A stretch of DNA of 64,000 nucleotides. Origin: Streptomyces sp. CB01249 (GTDB taxonomy: Bacteria > Actinomycetota > Actinomycetes > Streptomycetales > Streptomycetaceae). This document shows positions 48,926-56,898 of the stretch, in pieces. The stretch lies in NCBI RefSeq assembly GCF_001905735.1, contig NZ_LISW01000001.1:1396801-1460800 (forward strand), read 5' to 3'. The notes beneath the pieces were generated by a model. It was not told where the DNA came from, ran no database searches, and saw only the letters and a program-made list of their open reading frames with translations. Made by a program: the position numbers and the translations under genes. Every line of letters begins with the position of its first letter. Position 1 is the stretch's first letter.

Positions 48926-49960
48926 ATGGTCTCACCCCGCCGCCCGACTCTTGCCGATGTCGCCCAGGAGGTGGGCGTGAGCGCCAAGACCGTCTCCCGG
49001 GTGCTCAACGGGAACGGCCCCACCTCGGAGTCGACCCGGGAGCGTGTCCTCGAAGCGGTGGGCAGGCTCGGCTTCCAGCTCAACCCGATGGCGCAGAGCA
49101 TCCGCAGCGGCGGACCGGACACCACCGTCGGGCTCGTCATCCCCGACCTGGCCAACCCCTTCTTCGGCTCGGTCGCCAGTGGGATCGAGGCCACCGTCCG
49201 CGATCACGGGCTGACCCTCGTCATGGGCTCGTCCGGGGACGACCCGGAGCGGGAGACGGACCTGACCCGGTCCTTCCTCGCCCGCCGGGTGAGCGCGCTG
49301 ATGGTCGTGCCCTCCGTGGGCGCCGACCACAGCCACCTCAAGCAGCACCTGGCCCAGGGACTCCCGGTCGTGTTCATCGACCGCCCGGGCCACGGCCTGC
49401 CCACCGATACGGTCGTCAGCTCCAACCGCAAGGGCGCCCGCGAGGGCACCGCGCACCTGATCGCCCACGGCCACCGCCGCATCGGGTTCATCGGCGACCT
49501 CCCCCGGGGCCTGTACACGCGCCGCGAACGCCAGGCGGGATACCGGGCGGCCCTGGCCGAGGCCGGCATCCCGTACGACCGGGCCCTGGTCGGCGAGGCG
49601 CACGACGAACACGGCGCGGCAAAGGCCCTGGCCCGGCTGCTGGCCCTGCAGAGCCCGCCCACCGCCGTGGTCAGCGGGAACAACGTCATGACGCTCGGCG
49701 CCATGGCGGAGCTCGGACGGAGCGGCGCGCCCGTGGCCGTGGTCGCCATCGACGACGTGCCCATGGCGGAGCTGCTCACGCCCGCCCTCACCGTCGTCGC
49801 CCAGGACCCGGTCACCATCGGGCGCGAGGCGGGAGCCACCGCGCTGCGGCGGCTGGCGGGGGACCGGTCGCGCCCGCGCACCGTCGTCGTACAGAACAGG
49901 CTGATCCAGCGCGGCTCGGGCGAGCGCCGGTTCGCCGCCGACCAGGAGCTGCCCGCCTGA
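48926..49960 (+). CDS. LacI-family transcriptional regulator
   Basis: 344 residues. The N-terminal helix-turn-helix reads PTLADVAQEVGVSAKTVSRVLNG, followed by the hinge region LNPMAQSIRSG and a sugar-binding-protein-like effector domain (TVGLVIPDLANPFFGSV). Position between the sugar transporter and the kinase makes it the probable repressor of the fructan locus, acting on the two TGTCA/TGACA dyads, with fructose or a phosphate derivative as inducer (inference). Confidence 0.93.
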   Translation: MVSPRRPTLADVAQEVGVSAKTVSRVLNGNGPTSESTRERVLEAVGRLGFQLNPMAQSIRSGGPDTTVGLVIPDLANPFFGSVASGIEATVRDHGLTLVMGSSGDDPERETDLTRSFLARRVSALMVVPSVGADHSHLKQHLAQGLPVVFIDRPGHGLPTDTVVSSNRKGAREGTAHLIAHGHRRIGFIGDLPRGLYTRRERQAGYRAALAEAGIPYDRALVGEAHDEHGAAKALARLLALQSPPTAVVSGNNVMTLGAMAELGRSGAPVAVVAIDDVPMAELLTPALTVVAQDPVTIGREAGATALRRLAGDRSRPRTVVVQNRLIQRGSGERRFAADQELPA

Positions 49961-49966
49961 GCAGCC

Positions 49967-49986
49967 GGGCGGCCGCGCGGCCGCCC
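49967..49986. terminator. GC-rich palindrome after LacI gene
   Basis: GGGCGGCCGCGCGGCCGCCC, a 20-base perfect palindrome seven bases after the stop. Possible terminator; there is no T-tract and the region is very GC-rich. Confidence 0.4.
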
Positions 49987-50088
49987 CGTCACCGCGGGCA
50001 TTCCGCCCGCGCACCCACCACCGGCACCCGGGGGGCGGTTCGGCATGCCGTCCCTCCCACCGGCACGCACAGACAAGGAAGGCCGAGC

Positions 50089-51036
50089 GTGATCGTAGTA
50101 GGCGGAGAAGCACTGATGGACCTGGTACCGGCGCCCGACCAGGGCCGCGCGGACGGCGGGCTTCCCCTGATGCTTCCCAGACGGGGCGGCGGCCCGTACA
50201 ACACCGCCGTCGCGCTGGGACGGCTCGGAGCGCCGGTCGCGTTCTGCTCCCGCGTCTCGACCGACGCCTACGGAGCCGCGCTGGTCGAGGGCCTTCAGAA
50301 GGCGGGCGTCGACACCGCACTCGTCCAGCGCGGACCCGAACCCACCATGCTCGCCGTGACGGCCATCAGCGAGGAGGGCTCGGCCGCCTATACCTTCTAC
50401 CACCAGGGCACCGCCGACCGTCTCTTCACGGCCCCCGGCTCCCTGCCGCCCCTGGCCCGGGCCCTCGCCCTGGGCACGTGCTCCCTCGCCCTGGAGCCCA
50501 CGGCGAGCGCGTACGAGCACATGCTTTTGCGTGAGTCCGGAAGGGGCCTCTTCATCGCACTCGACCCCAACATCCGGCCGAACGTCATCCCCGACCCGGA
50601 CGCCTACCGGGCCCGCTTCCGGAGCTGGCTGCCCCATCTCTCGCTGCTCAAGGTGTCGTTCGAGGACACGGCGTGGCTGTCCGGCTGCGCGCCCGGCGAG
50701 GAGTCGGTGCTCGACGCCGCCCGCGCCTGGGCGCGTAACGGACCGTCCGCGGTCGTCCTCACCGGCGGCGGCGCCGGACTCTGGGCGGTCACCGCCACCG
50801 GCGACACCGTGCACGTACCGGCCGCCGCGTGCGAGGTGGCCGACACCATCGGCGCGGGAGACACGGTCTACGCGGCGCTGCTCGACGGTCTCCACCGCGG
50901 GGACGCGCTGCGCCCGGACGCCCGGCTCGCCCACGACGAGTGGCGCGAACTGCTGGCCTTCGCCGCCCGGGCCGCGGCCGTCACCTGCTCCCGGCGGGGA
51001 GCGGACTCGCCCCACCGGGCCGAACTGCTCGACTGA
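50089..51036 (+). CDS. PfkB-family carbohydrate kinase (fructokinase-like)
   Basis: 315 residues. It begins VIVVGGEALMDLVP, has the substrate-binding GGGPYNTAVALGRLG, and the ATP/anion-hole motif DTIGAGDT with the catalytic aspartate near the C-terminus. GTG 50089 has AAGGAAGG six bases upstream; the frame is open far upstream but only as a shadow of the LacI gene. In this locus it most likely phosphorylates imported fructose. Confidence 0.9.
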   Translation: MIVVGGEALMDLVPAPDQGRADGGLPLMLPRRGGGPYNTAVALGRLGAPVAFCSRVSTDAYGAALVEGLQKAGVDTALVQRGPEPTMLAVTAISEEGSAAYTFYHQGTADRLFTAPGSLPPLARALALGTCSLALEPTASAYEHMLLRESGRGLFIALDPNIRPNVIPDPDAYRARFRSWLPHLSLLKVSFEDTAWLSGCAPGEESVLDAARAWARNGPSAVVLTGGGAGLWAVTATGDTVHVPAAACEVADTIGAGDTVYAALLDGLHRGDALRPDARLAHDEWRELLAFAARAAAVTCSRRGADSPHRAELLD

Positions 51037-51082
51037 CAGGAGCGCACCGACGTGACCGCCTCCCGAAGGACGTGCTGACCGG

Positions 51083-52300
51083 ATGCCGGACCCCGAGAGC
51101 TCACCGGCGCACCTGCGCAGGAAGCCCAGCAGCAAGGAGATGGTCCTGCGGCTGGTGTCGCACCACGGCTCGGTGACCCGGGCCCAGCTGATGGACCTGA
51201 GCGGGCTGCCGCGGACCACCGTGTACGACGCCGTGGCCGCCCTGGTCGACAGCGGCGCGATCACCACCGCGCTCCAGGAGGAGGACGGCCGGGGCCGCGG
51301 CCGCCCCGTCGAGCGGCTCCGGCTCAACCCCGGACGCGGCCAGTTCATCGGCATCGAGTTCACCCGGCGGAGCACCCGGGTCGCCCTCGCCAACGACGCG
51401 TGCCAGCTGATCGGTGTCCGCAGCGCCGAGGAGCCGAGCACGGCCGGCCGGCGCGAGCGCGTCCTGACGGCGCACCGCCTCGCCACCGCGCTGGCGGGAG
51501 GCTCCCTCGTACCCGGGGCGGTCAAGGGCGTGGGGGTCGGCATCGGTGGCCCGGACCCCGGCGTCGAAGTGGCCCAGCTGGTGCGCGAGCGCTTCGCGGC
51601 TCCGGTCCGGGTGGAGCGCGGCCACCGCCTCGCCGCCCTGGGCGAAGCCACGTGGGGCGCGGCGGCGGGCGAGCCGGACCTGCTGTCCGTCTTCCTGTCC
51701 CGCGAGGTCGGGGGCGGGCTGATCCAGTCGGGAGCCCTGGTGCGCGGGCCCTACGCGACCGCGGGCGAACTCGGCCATGTCAACGTCGAGCGCGAGGGCG
51801 GGCGACCGTGCCACTGCGGCGGACGCGGATGTCTCGACACCGTCGCCTCCAGCCGGGCGGTCCTCGACCGGTACCACGCCTGCGGCGGACTGGCGGCCGG
51901 CATCGCCGACCTGGCCGTGGCGGCCCGCGACGCCGACGAGGCGGCCTGCCGGGTCCTGGCCGAGACGGGGCGCGCCGTGGGCGGTGTCCTGGCCGCCCTC
52001 GCGAACACCTTCGCCCCCGCCGTCATCGTCGTCGGCGGCGAGCTGACCCGCACCGGGGCGGCCCTGATGGACCCGCTGAAGCAGGAGCTGAACGAGCTGG
52101 TCGTCCCGGCCGTACGCACCCACATCAGTCTGCGGGCGGCCACCCTGGGCACGACCGCGACCGCCTGCGGAGCCGTCGCCCTGGTGGCCGGCGCGACGGG
52201 CGCGCGCACGCCCTCGCGATCCGTGGACGCGCCCGCCCCCGACGATCTAGCGTCGGGGGCGATCGCAACGGCGCAGCACCGGAGTACGGGGAGATCATGA
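51083..52300 (+). CDS. ROK-family transcriptional regulator
   Basis: 405 residues. An N-terminal winged helix (EMVLRLVSHHGSVTRAQLMDLSGLPRTTVYDAVAAL) precedes a ROK domain with the signature GELGHVNVEREGGRPCHCGGRGCLDTVAS, which includes the zinc-binding histidine and cysteines. The kinase-type catalytic loop looks degenerate, as in NagC/XylR-type repressors. A second sugar-responsive regulator next to the LacI protein is notable. The start is ATG 51083 with AAGGA rather far upstream. The last four bases overlap the next gene. Confidence 0.88.
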   Translation: MPDPESSPAHLRRKPSSKEMVLRLVSHHGSVTRAQLMDLSGLPRTTVYDAVAALVDSGAITTALQEEDGRGRGRPVERLRLNPGRGQFIGIEFTRRSTRVALANDACQLIGVRSAEEPSTAGRRERVLTAHRLATALAGGSLVPGAVKGVGVGIGGPDPGVEVAQLVRERFAAPVRVERGHRLAALGEATWGAAAGEPDLLSVFLSREVGGGLIQSGALVRGPYATAGELGHVNVEREGGRPCHCGGRGCLDTVASSRAVLDRYHACGGLAAGIADLAVAARDADEAACRVLAETGRAVGGVLAALANTFAPAVIVVGGELTRTGAALMDPLKQELNELVVPAVRTHISLRAATLGTTATACGAVALVAGATGARTPSRSVDAPAPDDLASGAIATAQHRSTGRS

Positions 52301-53034
52301 CCAACGGCAACAACACGCCCACCAGCGGCACCGAATCGCCCGTCACCTTCATCACCGGCGGGTCCAGCGGAATCGGCGCGGAGACCGTACGCAGGCTCCT
52401 CGGCCTGGGACACCGGGTCGCCGCGACCGGGCGCAGCGCCAAGAAGCTGGCCGTGCTGGCCGAGGAGATGGACGCGGGGGAGCGGCTGCTGACGTTCGAG
52501 GGGGACGCGGGGGACTGGGAGCACGTGTCGGCGGCGGTCGAGGAGACCGTACGCGCCTTCGGCCGGCTCGACCACGCCATCGCCAACGCCGGGTACTCGG
52601 CCGACGCCCATGTCGAGACCGGCGACCCCGAGAAGTGGCGCGGCATGGTCCTGACGAACGTGCTGGGTCCCGCGCTGCTCGTCAAGGCGGCGCTCCCCGC
52701 GCTCAAGGAGTCGCAGGGCCGGATCGTGCTCATCGGCAGCGTGGCCGGGTACAAGAACACGCCGGGCAACCTCTACTCGATGACCAAGTGGGCGGTGACC
52801 GGCCTCGCGGAGAACGTCCGCATGCTCACCACCGGGTACGGCGTCGGCACGACGCTGATCGCACCGGGCCGGGTGCTCACCCCGTTCTGGGACGAGCGCC
52901 CCGGCGGAGCGGCGGCGGCCGGTCCGATGATCACCGCCGAGCAGCTGGTGGACACGCTCGTCTGGGCGATCTCGCAGCCGCGCGGCGTCGACGTGAACAC
53001 GCTGGTGGTCCGGCCGATCGGCCAGTCGAACTGA
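52297..53034 (+). CDS. Short-chain dehydrogenase/reductase
   Basis: 245 residues of the classical SDR type. Cofactor motif TGGSSGIG near residue 20, NAG at IANAG, and the catalytic S...YxxxK in IGSVAGYKNTPGNLYSMTK. ATG 52297 overlaps the ROK stop (ATGA), so it is co-translated with the regulator. The substrate is unknown; in this setting a polyol or sugar is possible. Confidence 0.9.
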   Translation: MTNGNNTPTSGTESPVTFITGGSSGIGAETVRRLLGLGHRVAATGRSAKKLAVLAEEMDAGERLLTFEGDAGDWEHVSAAVEETVRAFGRLDHAIANAGYSADAHVETGDPEKWRGMVLTNVLGPALLVKAALPALKESQGRIVLIGSVAGYKNTPGNLYSMTKWAVTGLAENVRMLTTGYGVGTTLIAPGRVLTPFWDERPGGAAAAGPMITAEQLVDTLVWAISQPRGVDVNTLVVRPIGQSN

Positions 53035-53126
53035 CGCGGATTCATTCCAACGGCAGATGCGGAGGTGCGCCCCCGGCCCGCTGCGGCAGGATCGACCGGA
53101 GACCGACTCACGAAGGAGGTCACGCG

Positions 53127-54383
53127 ATGATGCCGGAGCCCACTCCGCGATTCGCCCGGATCGCCCTGGTGTCCGCGCACACGGGGCCGCTTCCGCAAAC
53201 GGACGGCCCCGACCTCGACGGGCAGAGCGTGTACGTGGCCCAGCTCGCCGCGTGCCTGGCGGGGCGGGGACACGACGTCACCCTCTACACCCGCCGTGAC
53301 CGGCCCGACCGCCCGACCCTGGTCCGCACCGCGTCGGGCGTGAAGGTCGTCCACGTACCGGCGGGCCCGCCCGTTCCGGTGCCGAAGGACGAACTGCTCA
53401 CGTGGATGCCGGAGTTCGGCGCGTATCTGGCCAGGATCTGGCGGCTGAACCGGCCCGACGTCGTTCACGCGCACTTCTGGACGTCCGGCGCGGCCGCCCT
53501 GACCGGGGCGCGGGGCGCGGGTATCCCCGTCGTCCAGACCTTCCACACGCTCGGCACGACGGAACGGCGTCACCGGGGCGGCGAGGACGCCGGGCCGCCC
53601 GAGCGCGCCGACCTCGAGACCCGGATCGCCCGTGAGGTCCACCGCACCCTCGCGACCAGCGCGGACGAGATGAACGAGCTGCTGGCGCTCGGCGTGCCCC
53701 GGGCCCGGATCACTGTCGTGCCCTGCGGTGTCGACACCGGGCACTACGCCCCCGTGCCGCTCGCCGCCCGGCCGACCGGTGCCGCCTTCCGGCTGCTGTC
53801 CGTCGGCCGGCTCGACCCCCGGCAGGGGTTCGACCGGGCCGTCGAGGCGCTGTCCGGCATCCCCGGCGCGGAACTGCTCATCGCCGGCGGACCGGACGCA
53901 CAGCTCCTGTTCGCGGACCCGGAGGCCGAGCGCCTGCGCAAGGCCGCCGTCCGGTACGGGGTCGCCGAGCGGGTACGGCTCCTCGGCCATGTGCCGCGGG
54001 CCCTGATGCCGCACCTCATGTCCAGCGCGGACCTGCTCGTGTCCCTGCCCCGCCACGCGCCGTCCGCCCTCGTCTCCATCGAGGCGATGGCCTGCGGCAC
54101 CCCGGTCGTGGCCACGGCCGTCGGCGGTCAGACGGACGCGGTGGTCGACGGGGTCACCGGCACGCTCGTGCCGCCGGCCGACGACGAGACGCACGACCTC
54201 GCCGCGACGATCCGGGGCCTGCTCGGCGACCCCGCCCGGCTGGCTCGCTACGGGGCCGCCGCCCGCACCCATGCGCTCGCCCGGTTCGCCTGGGACGAGG
54301 TGACGGACGCCGTCTGCCGGGTCTACGCGGACCTCGCCCGTACCCCCCGGGTCCGGAAGACGGGCCCGCTGAGCCCGGCCTGA
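53127..54383 (+). CDS. Glycosyltransferase, GT4 family
   Basis: 418 residues. GT-B fold with an N-terminal acceptor domain (DGQSVYVAQLAACLAGRGHDVTLYTRR, HAHFWTSGAAALTGA) and a C-terminal nucleotide-sugar domain (LLSVGRLDPRQGFDRAVEAL, VSIEAMACGTPVVATAVGG, which holds the EX7E-type glutamate). GAAGGAGGT lies six bases before ATG 53127. Family members include sucrose/trehalose-type and MshA-like enzymes; the acceptor is unknown. It converges on the sigma factor gene. Confidence 0.88.
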   Translation: MMPEPTPRFARIALVSAHTGPLPQTDGPDLDGQSVYVAQLAACLAGRGHDVTLYTRRDRPDRPTLVRTASGVKVVHVPAGPPVPVPKDELLTWMPEFGAYLARIWRLNRPDVVHAHFWTSGAAALTGARGAGIPVVQTFHTLGTTERRHRGGEDAGPPERADLETRIAREVHRTLATSADEMNELLALGVPRARITVVPCGVDTGHYAPVPLAARPTGAAFRLLSVGRLDPRQGFDRAVEALSGIPGAELLIAGGPDAQLLFADPEAERLRKAAVRYGVAERVRLLGHVPRALMPHLMSSADLLVSLPRHAPSALVSIEAMACGTPVVATAVGGQTDAVVDGVTGTLVPPADDETHDLAATIRGLLGDPARLARYGAAARTHALARFAWDEVTDAVCRVYADLARTPRVRKTGPLSPA

Positions 54384-54425
54384 TCCGGGCACGGGAAGGG
54401 GCCTACCTCCTGGCGCGGGAAGGGC

Positions 54426-55229
54426 TTACGCCGCCTGACCGGCCTCCTGGAGCGCCTGCCTGCGCACCTCCTCGCAGCACCGGGCGATCAGCCGGGAGAC
54501 GTGCATCTGCGAGAGGCCGAGCGTCTCGGCGATCCGGTCCTGTGTCATGTCGCGGAAGAACCGCAGGTAGAGGATGGTGCGCTCACGCTCCGGCAGGCTG
54601 CGCAGCCCCGGCTTCACGGCCTCGCGGTCGACCGCGACATCCAGCGCGTGATCGCACAGCCCCAGGGTGTCGGCGAGGCAGGACCCGTCCTTGGCCCCTG
54701 GCATCTCGGCGTCCAGCGACAGCGTGCGGTAGCTGTCCAGGGCCTCCAGACCGGCTCGGACGTCCTCGGCGCGGAGCCCCGTGGCGGCCGTGATCTCCGC
54801 CTCGGTCGGCAGCCGCCCGCCCAGCGTCTGGGCGAGGTCGCGGCGGGCCACGCGTACCTGATTGCGCAGGTCCTGGACCCGGCGCGGCACATGGACGTCC
54901 CAGGTGTGGTCGCGGAAGTGGCGCTTCAGCTCGCCGACCACGGTGGGGATGGCGTACGTCTCGAACGCCTTGCCGCGCGCCGGGTCGTACCGGTCCACCG
55001 CCTTGACGAGGCCGATCGCCGCCACCTGGCGCAGATCGTCCAGCGGCTCACCGCGGTCGCGGAAGCGCGAGGCCAGCCGATGGGCCATGGGGAGCCAGGC
55101 GCAGACGGTCGCGCGGCGCAGTTCGTCCTTCTCGGGGCCGTCGGGCAGGGCCCGCAGGCGGTGGAAGGCCGCCGTCCCCGTAGGCCGGTCCTGGTCTGGT
55201 GCGGGGGCAGTCTGTCGGGCACCGGCCAT
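54426..55229 (-). CDS. RNA polymerase sigma factor, SigB/SigF family
   Basis: 267 residues. Region 2 is seen in LDDLRQVAAIGLVKAVDRYDPARGKAFETYAIPTVVGELKRHFRDHTW, region 3 in LPTEAEITAATGL, and region 4.2 as DRIAETLGLSQMHVSRLI. This is the general-stress/sporulation sigma subfamily. GAGGAG stands eight bases before ATG 55229. Its own leader has a promoter of the type this family recognises and a 10-bp inverted repeat, so autoregulation is likely. No anti-sigma gene is adjacent. Confidence 0.93.
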   Translation of the reverse strand: MAGARQTAPAPDQDRPTGTAAFHRLRALPDGPEKDELRRATVCAWLPMAHRLASRFRDRGEPLDDLRQVAAIGLVKAVDRYDPARGKAFETYAIPTVVGELKRHFRDHTWDVHVPRRVQDLRNQVRVARRDLAQTLGGRLPTEAEITAATGLRAEDVRAGLEALDSYRTLSLDAEMPGAKDGSCLADTLGLCDHALDVAVDREAVKPGLRSLPERERTILYLRFFRDMTQDRIAETLGLSQMHVSRLIARCCEEVRRQALQEAGQAA

Positions 55230-55263
55230 GGTGTTCACTCCTCGGCGTCGCCTGTCAGGACCG

Positions 55264-55313
55264 CCGTGGGAGCCTCCGCCGGACAGGCGGCACCCGGAGC
55301 AAAGCTCCCACGG
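55264..55313 (-). other. Inverted repeat in sigma-factor leader with competing hairpins
   Basis: Outer arms CCGTGGGAGC (55264-55273) and GCTCCCACGG (55304-55313), 10 bp perfect, enclose a second stem CCGCC-GGACA-GGCGG (55276-55290). GGAGC-AAA-GCTCC (55296-55308) can pair instead of the outer arm. In the mRNA this lies 35-85 bases before the start codon. Confidence 0.55.
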
Positions 55314-55344
55314 GCGCGCCTCTTGTCCGAAGCACCCCTGGCCC

Positions 55345-55369
55345 ATTCCCGTACGGGCCCGTCTCAAAC
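55345..55369 (-). promoter_or_regulatory. SigB-type promoter of the sigma gene
   Basis: Read on the minus strand: GTTT (55369-55366), 15-base spacer, GGGAAT (55350-55345). This fits the actinobacterial SigB form GNNT-N14/16-GGGTAC/T at all but one position and would give a leader of about 110 bases. Confidence 0.6.
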
Positions 55370-55384
55370 ACGACCCGGTTCCTG

Positions 55385-56146
55385 TCAGCGGTCCGAGACC
55401 GTGAAGAGCGCGCCCTCCGGATCGCGGAGCACGAACGCGGTCCCCGGCACCCCCTCCACCGGCGTCGCCTCGCCCCCGGCGGCCACCGCGGCCTCCGCCG
55501 TCCGCTCGCTGTCGGGCACCAGGAAGTCCACGATCCAGCGCGCCCGCACCCGGGCGTCCGTGGCGTTCTCCACCCCGCCGCCACGCAGCGTCACCACGGT
55601 GTGCCCGCCCGCTCGTACGAGGACGCGGTCCTCCGCGTAATCGACGGCGCACCTGCTCTGCGGCTTCGCCCAGCCGAAGACCTCCGCGTAGAAGATGGCC
55701 GCCTCGAAGGCGTGCCGCGACTGGAGATCCACCCGGGCCGGGGCGCGCGGCCCGTCGGCCCAGACGGGCGCCGGGCCCTCCCAGAAGCCGAAGACGGCCC
55801 CCTCCCGGTCGGCGGCGATTGCCGCCCGCCCCTCGCCCAGTGGCAGCGGACCCACGGCGAGCGTCGCCCCGCGCTCCCGGATGCGGTCGGCCGTGACGTC
55901 GGCGCCCGGCACGGCGAAGTACGGGATCCAGGCCGGAGGCGGGCCGCCGGGCGGGCAGGCCCCGATGCCGGCGACCGCCCTGCCGTGCGCCAGGGCCAGC
56001 GCGAAGTCCTCGCCGAGGCTGCTGTCGTGGAACTCCCAGCCCATCACCTGGCCGTAGAAGGCTCTCGCGGCCCGCAGATCGTGGGTCGCGAGACTCACCC
56101 AGCAGGGCGCGCCCGCCACGGGTGTCTTCCAGTCCAGACTCGGCAT
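55385..56146 (-). CDS. VOC-family (glyoxalase/bleomycin-resistance fold) protein
   Basis: 253 residues made of two glyoxalase-like halves (PCWVSLATHDLRAARAFYGQVMGWEFHD at the start; DLQSRHAFEAAIFYAEVFGWAKP in the middle). Some members bind a metal and act on small molecules; others only bind ligands. No gene nearby fixes a substrate. It is transcribed with the same orientation as the sigma gene but separated by 155 bases. Confidence 0.85.
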   Translation of the reverse strand: MPSLDWKTPVAGAPCWVSLATHDLRAARAFYGQVMGWEFHDSSLGEDFALALAHGRAVAGIGACPPGGPPPAWIPYFAVPGADVTADRIRERGATLAVGPLPLGEGRAAIAADREGAVFGFWEGPAPVWADGPRAPARVDLQSRHAFEAAIFYAEVFGWAKPQSRCAVDYAEDRVLVRAGGHTVVTLRGGGVENATDARVRARWIVDFLVPDSERTAEAAVAAGGEATPVEGVPGTAFVLRDPEGALFTVSDR

Positions 56147-56255
56147 ACGGCGCTCCTTCGCCGGGGGCCCTCTAGAACGATGCGCCCGTGCCCCGGCCCA
56201 CGCACGCGCTCACCCGGCCGTCCACACCCGATTCCACGCCGGGCGGGACCGTGGG

Positions 56256-56726
56256 TCAGCCCTGGCGCCCCTGGTCCTCCTCCTCGTCCGTGGTGTGGAC
56301 GGCGGCCTCCTCGGCCGAGGCCGCGCCGCCGTCGATGCCCACGTCGTTCGCGTAGACGTCGGTGCGGCGGCCCGGCACGTCGTCCGCCGGGCTCAGCCGC
56401 CCCGAGCGGGTCTCGCCCTCCTCCGGCTCCAGCGGTTCGCCCTCGCCGTCGTCCAGGTCCCCGATGCCGTCGCCGTCCGGCGGCTCGACGTCCTCGACCT
56501 CCTGGGCCAGGCGCTGGTCGAGGGATTCGCCGCGGCGCTCCTCCTCGCCCGTCGTGCCGTACTTGTCGACGCCCAGGGGGCGCTCGGGCGGCGAGTAGCC
56601 CTCGTCCAGCTGGTCGTCCAGGCCACGCTCGCCGAGCGCGTTCTCCAGGTCGAGATCGTCGTTGGGCGGGTCCTGGCCGACGTCCTGCGGCTGGTAGACG
56701 TCGTCGCCACGTGCCTCTGTCGGCAT
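56256..56726 (-). CDS. DUF5709-family acidic protein
   Basis: 156 residues, strongly acidic. The core LDDQLDEGYSPPERPLGVDKYGTTGEEERRGESLDQRLAQEVEDVEPP is the pattern of actinobacterial DUF5709 proteins. Function unknown; the charge suggests an intrinsically disordered, perhaps stress-related protein. AAGGACG precedes ATG 56726. A possible SigB-type promoter lies 70-95 bases upstream. Confidence 0.85.
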   Translation of the reverse strand: MPTEARGDDVYQPQDVGQDPPNDDLDLENALGERGLDDQLDEGYSPPERPLGVDKYGTTGEEERRGESLDQRLAQEVEDVEPPDGDGIGDLDDGEGEPLEPEEGETRSGRLSPADDVPGRRTDVYANDVGIDGGAASAEEAAVHTTDEEEDQGRQG

Positions 56727-56797
56727 GATTCGTCCTTCCGTCGGAGGCGTCAGGGATGCCGGGGCGGCCGCGGGCGGCCGCCCTTCGCACCCTGCGG

Positions 56798-56822
56798 GTG
56801 CCCTGCCGGGCACGGGGAAAAC
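56798..56822 (-). promoter_or_regulatory. Possible SigB-type promoter of DUF5709 gene
   Basis: On the minus strand: GTTT (56822-56819), 15-base spacer, GGGCAC (56803-56798). The -10 part also belongs to a small palindrome GTGCCC-TGCC-GGGCAC, so the match may be chance. Confidence 0.4.
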
Positions 56823-56862
56823 ACGCCTTTCGTCACCCTATGGGCGCGACCGTTCCGCGTCC

Positions 56863-56893
56863 TCCCGGGCCGGCCGCACGGGCCGGCCCGGGA
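56863..56893. terminator. Hairpin terminator after catalase gene
   Basis: TCCCGGGCCGGCC, loop GCACG, GGCCGGCCCGGGA: a 13-bp perfect stem just after the catalase stop. Confidence 0.8.
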
Positions 56894-56898
56894 CACTG

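Noticed and set aside
48910..51036. 708-residue fusion ending in the sugar kinase
   Set aside because: The first part is a shadow of the LacI gene in another frame; the kinase has its own GTG and ribosome site at 50089.
51400..53034. 544-residue protein ending in the SDR enzyme
   Set aside because: The first 299 residues are a shadow of the ROK gene; the SDR starts at ATG 52297 overlapping the ROK stop.
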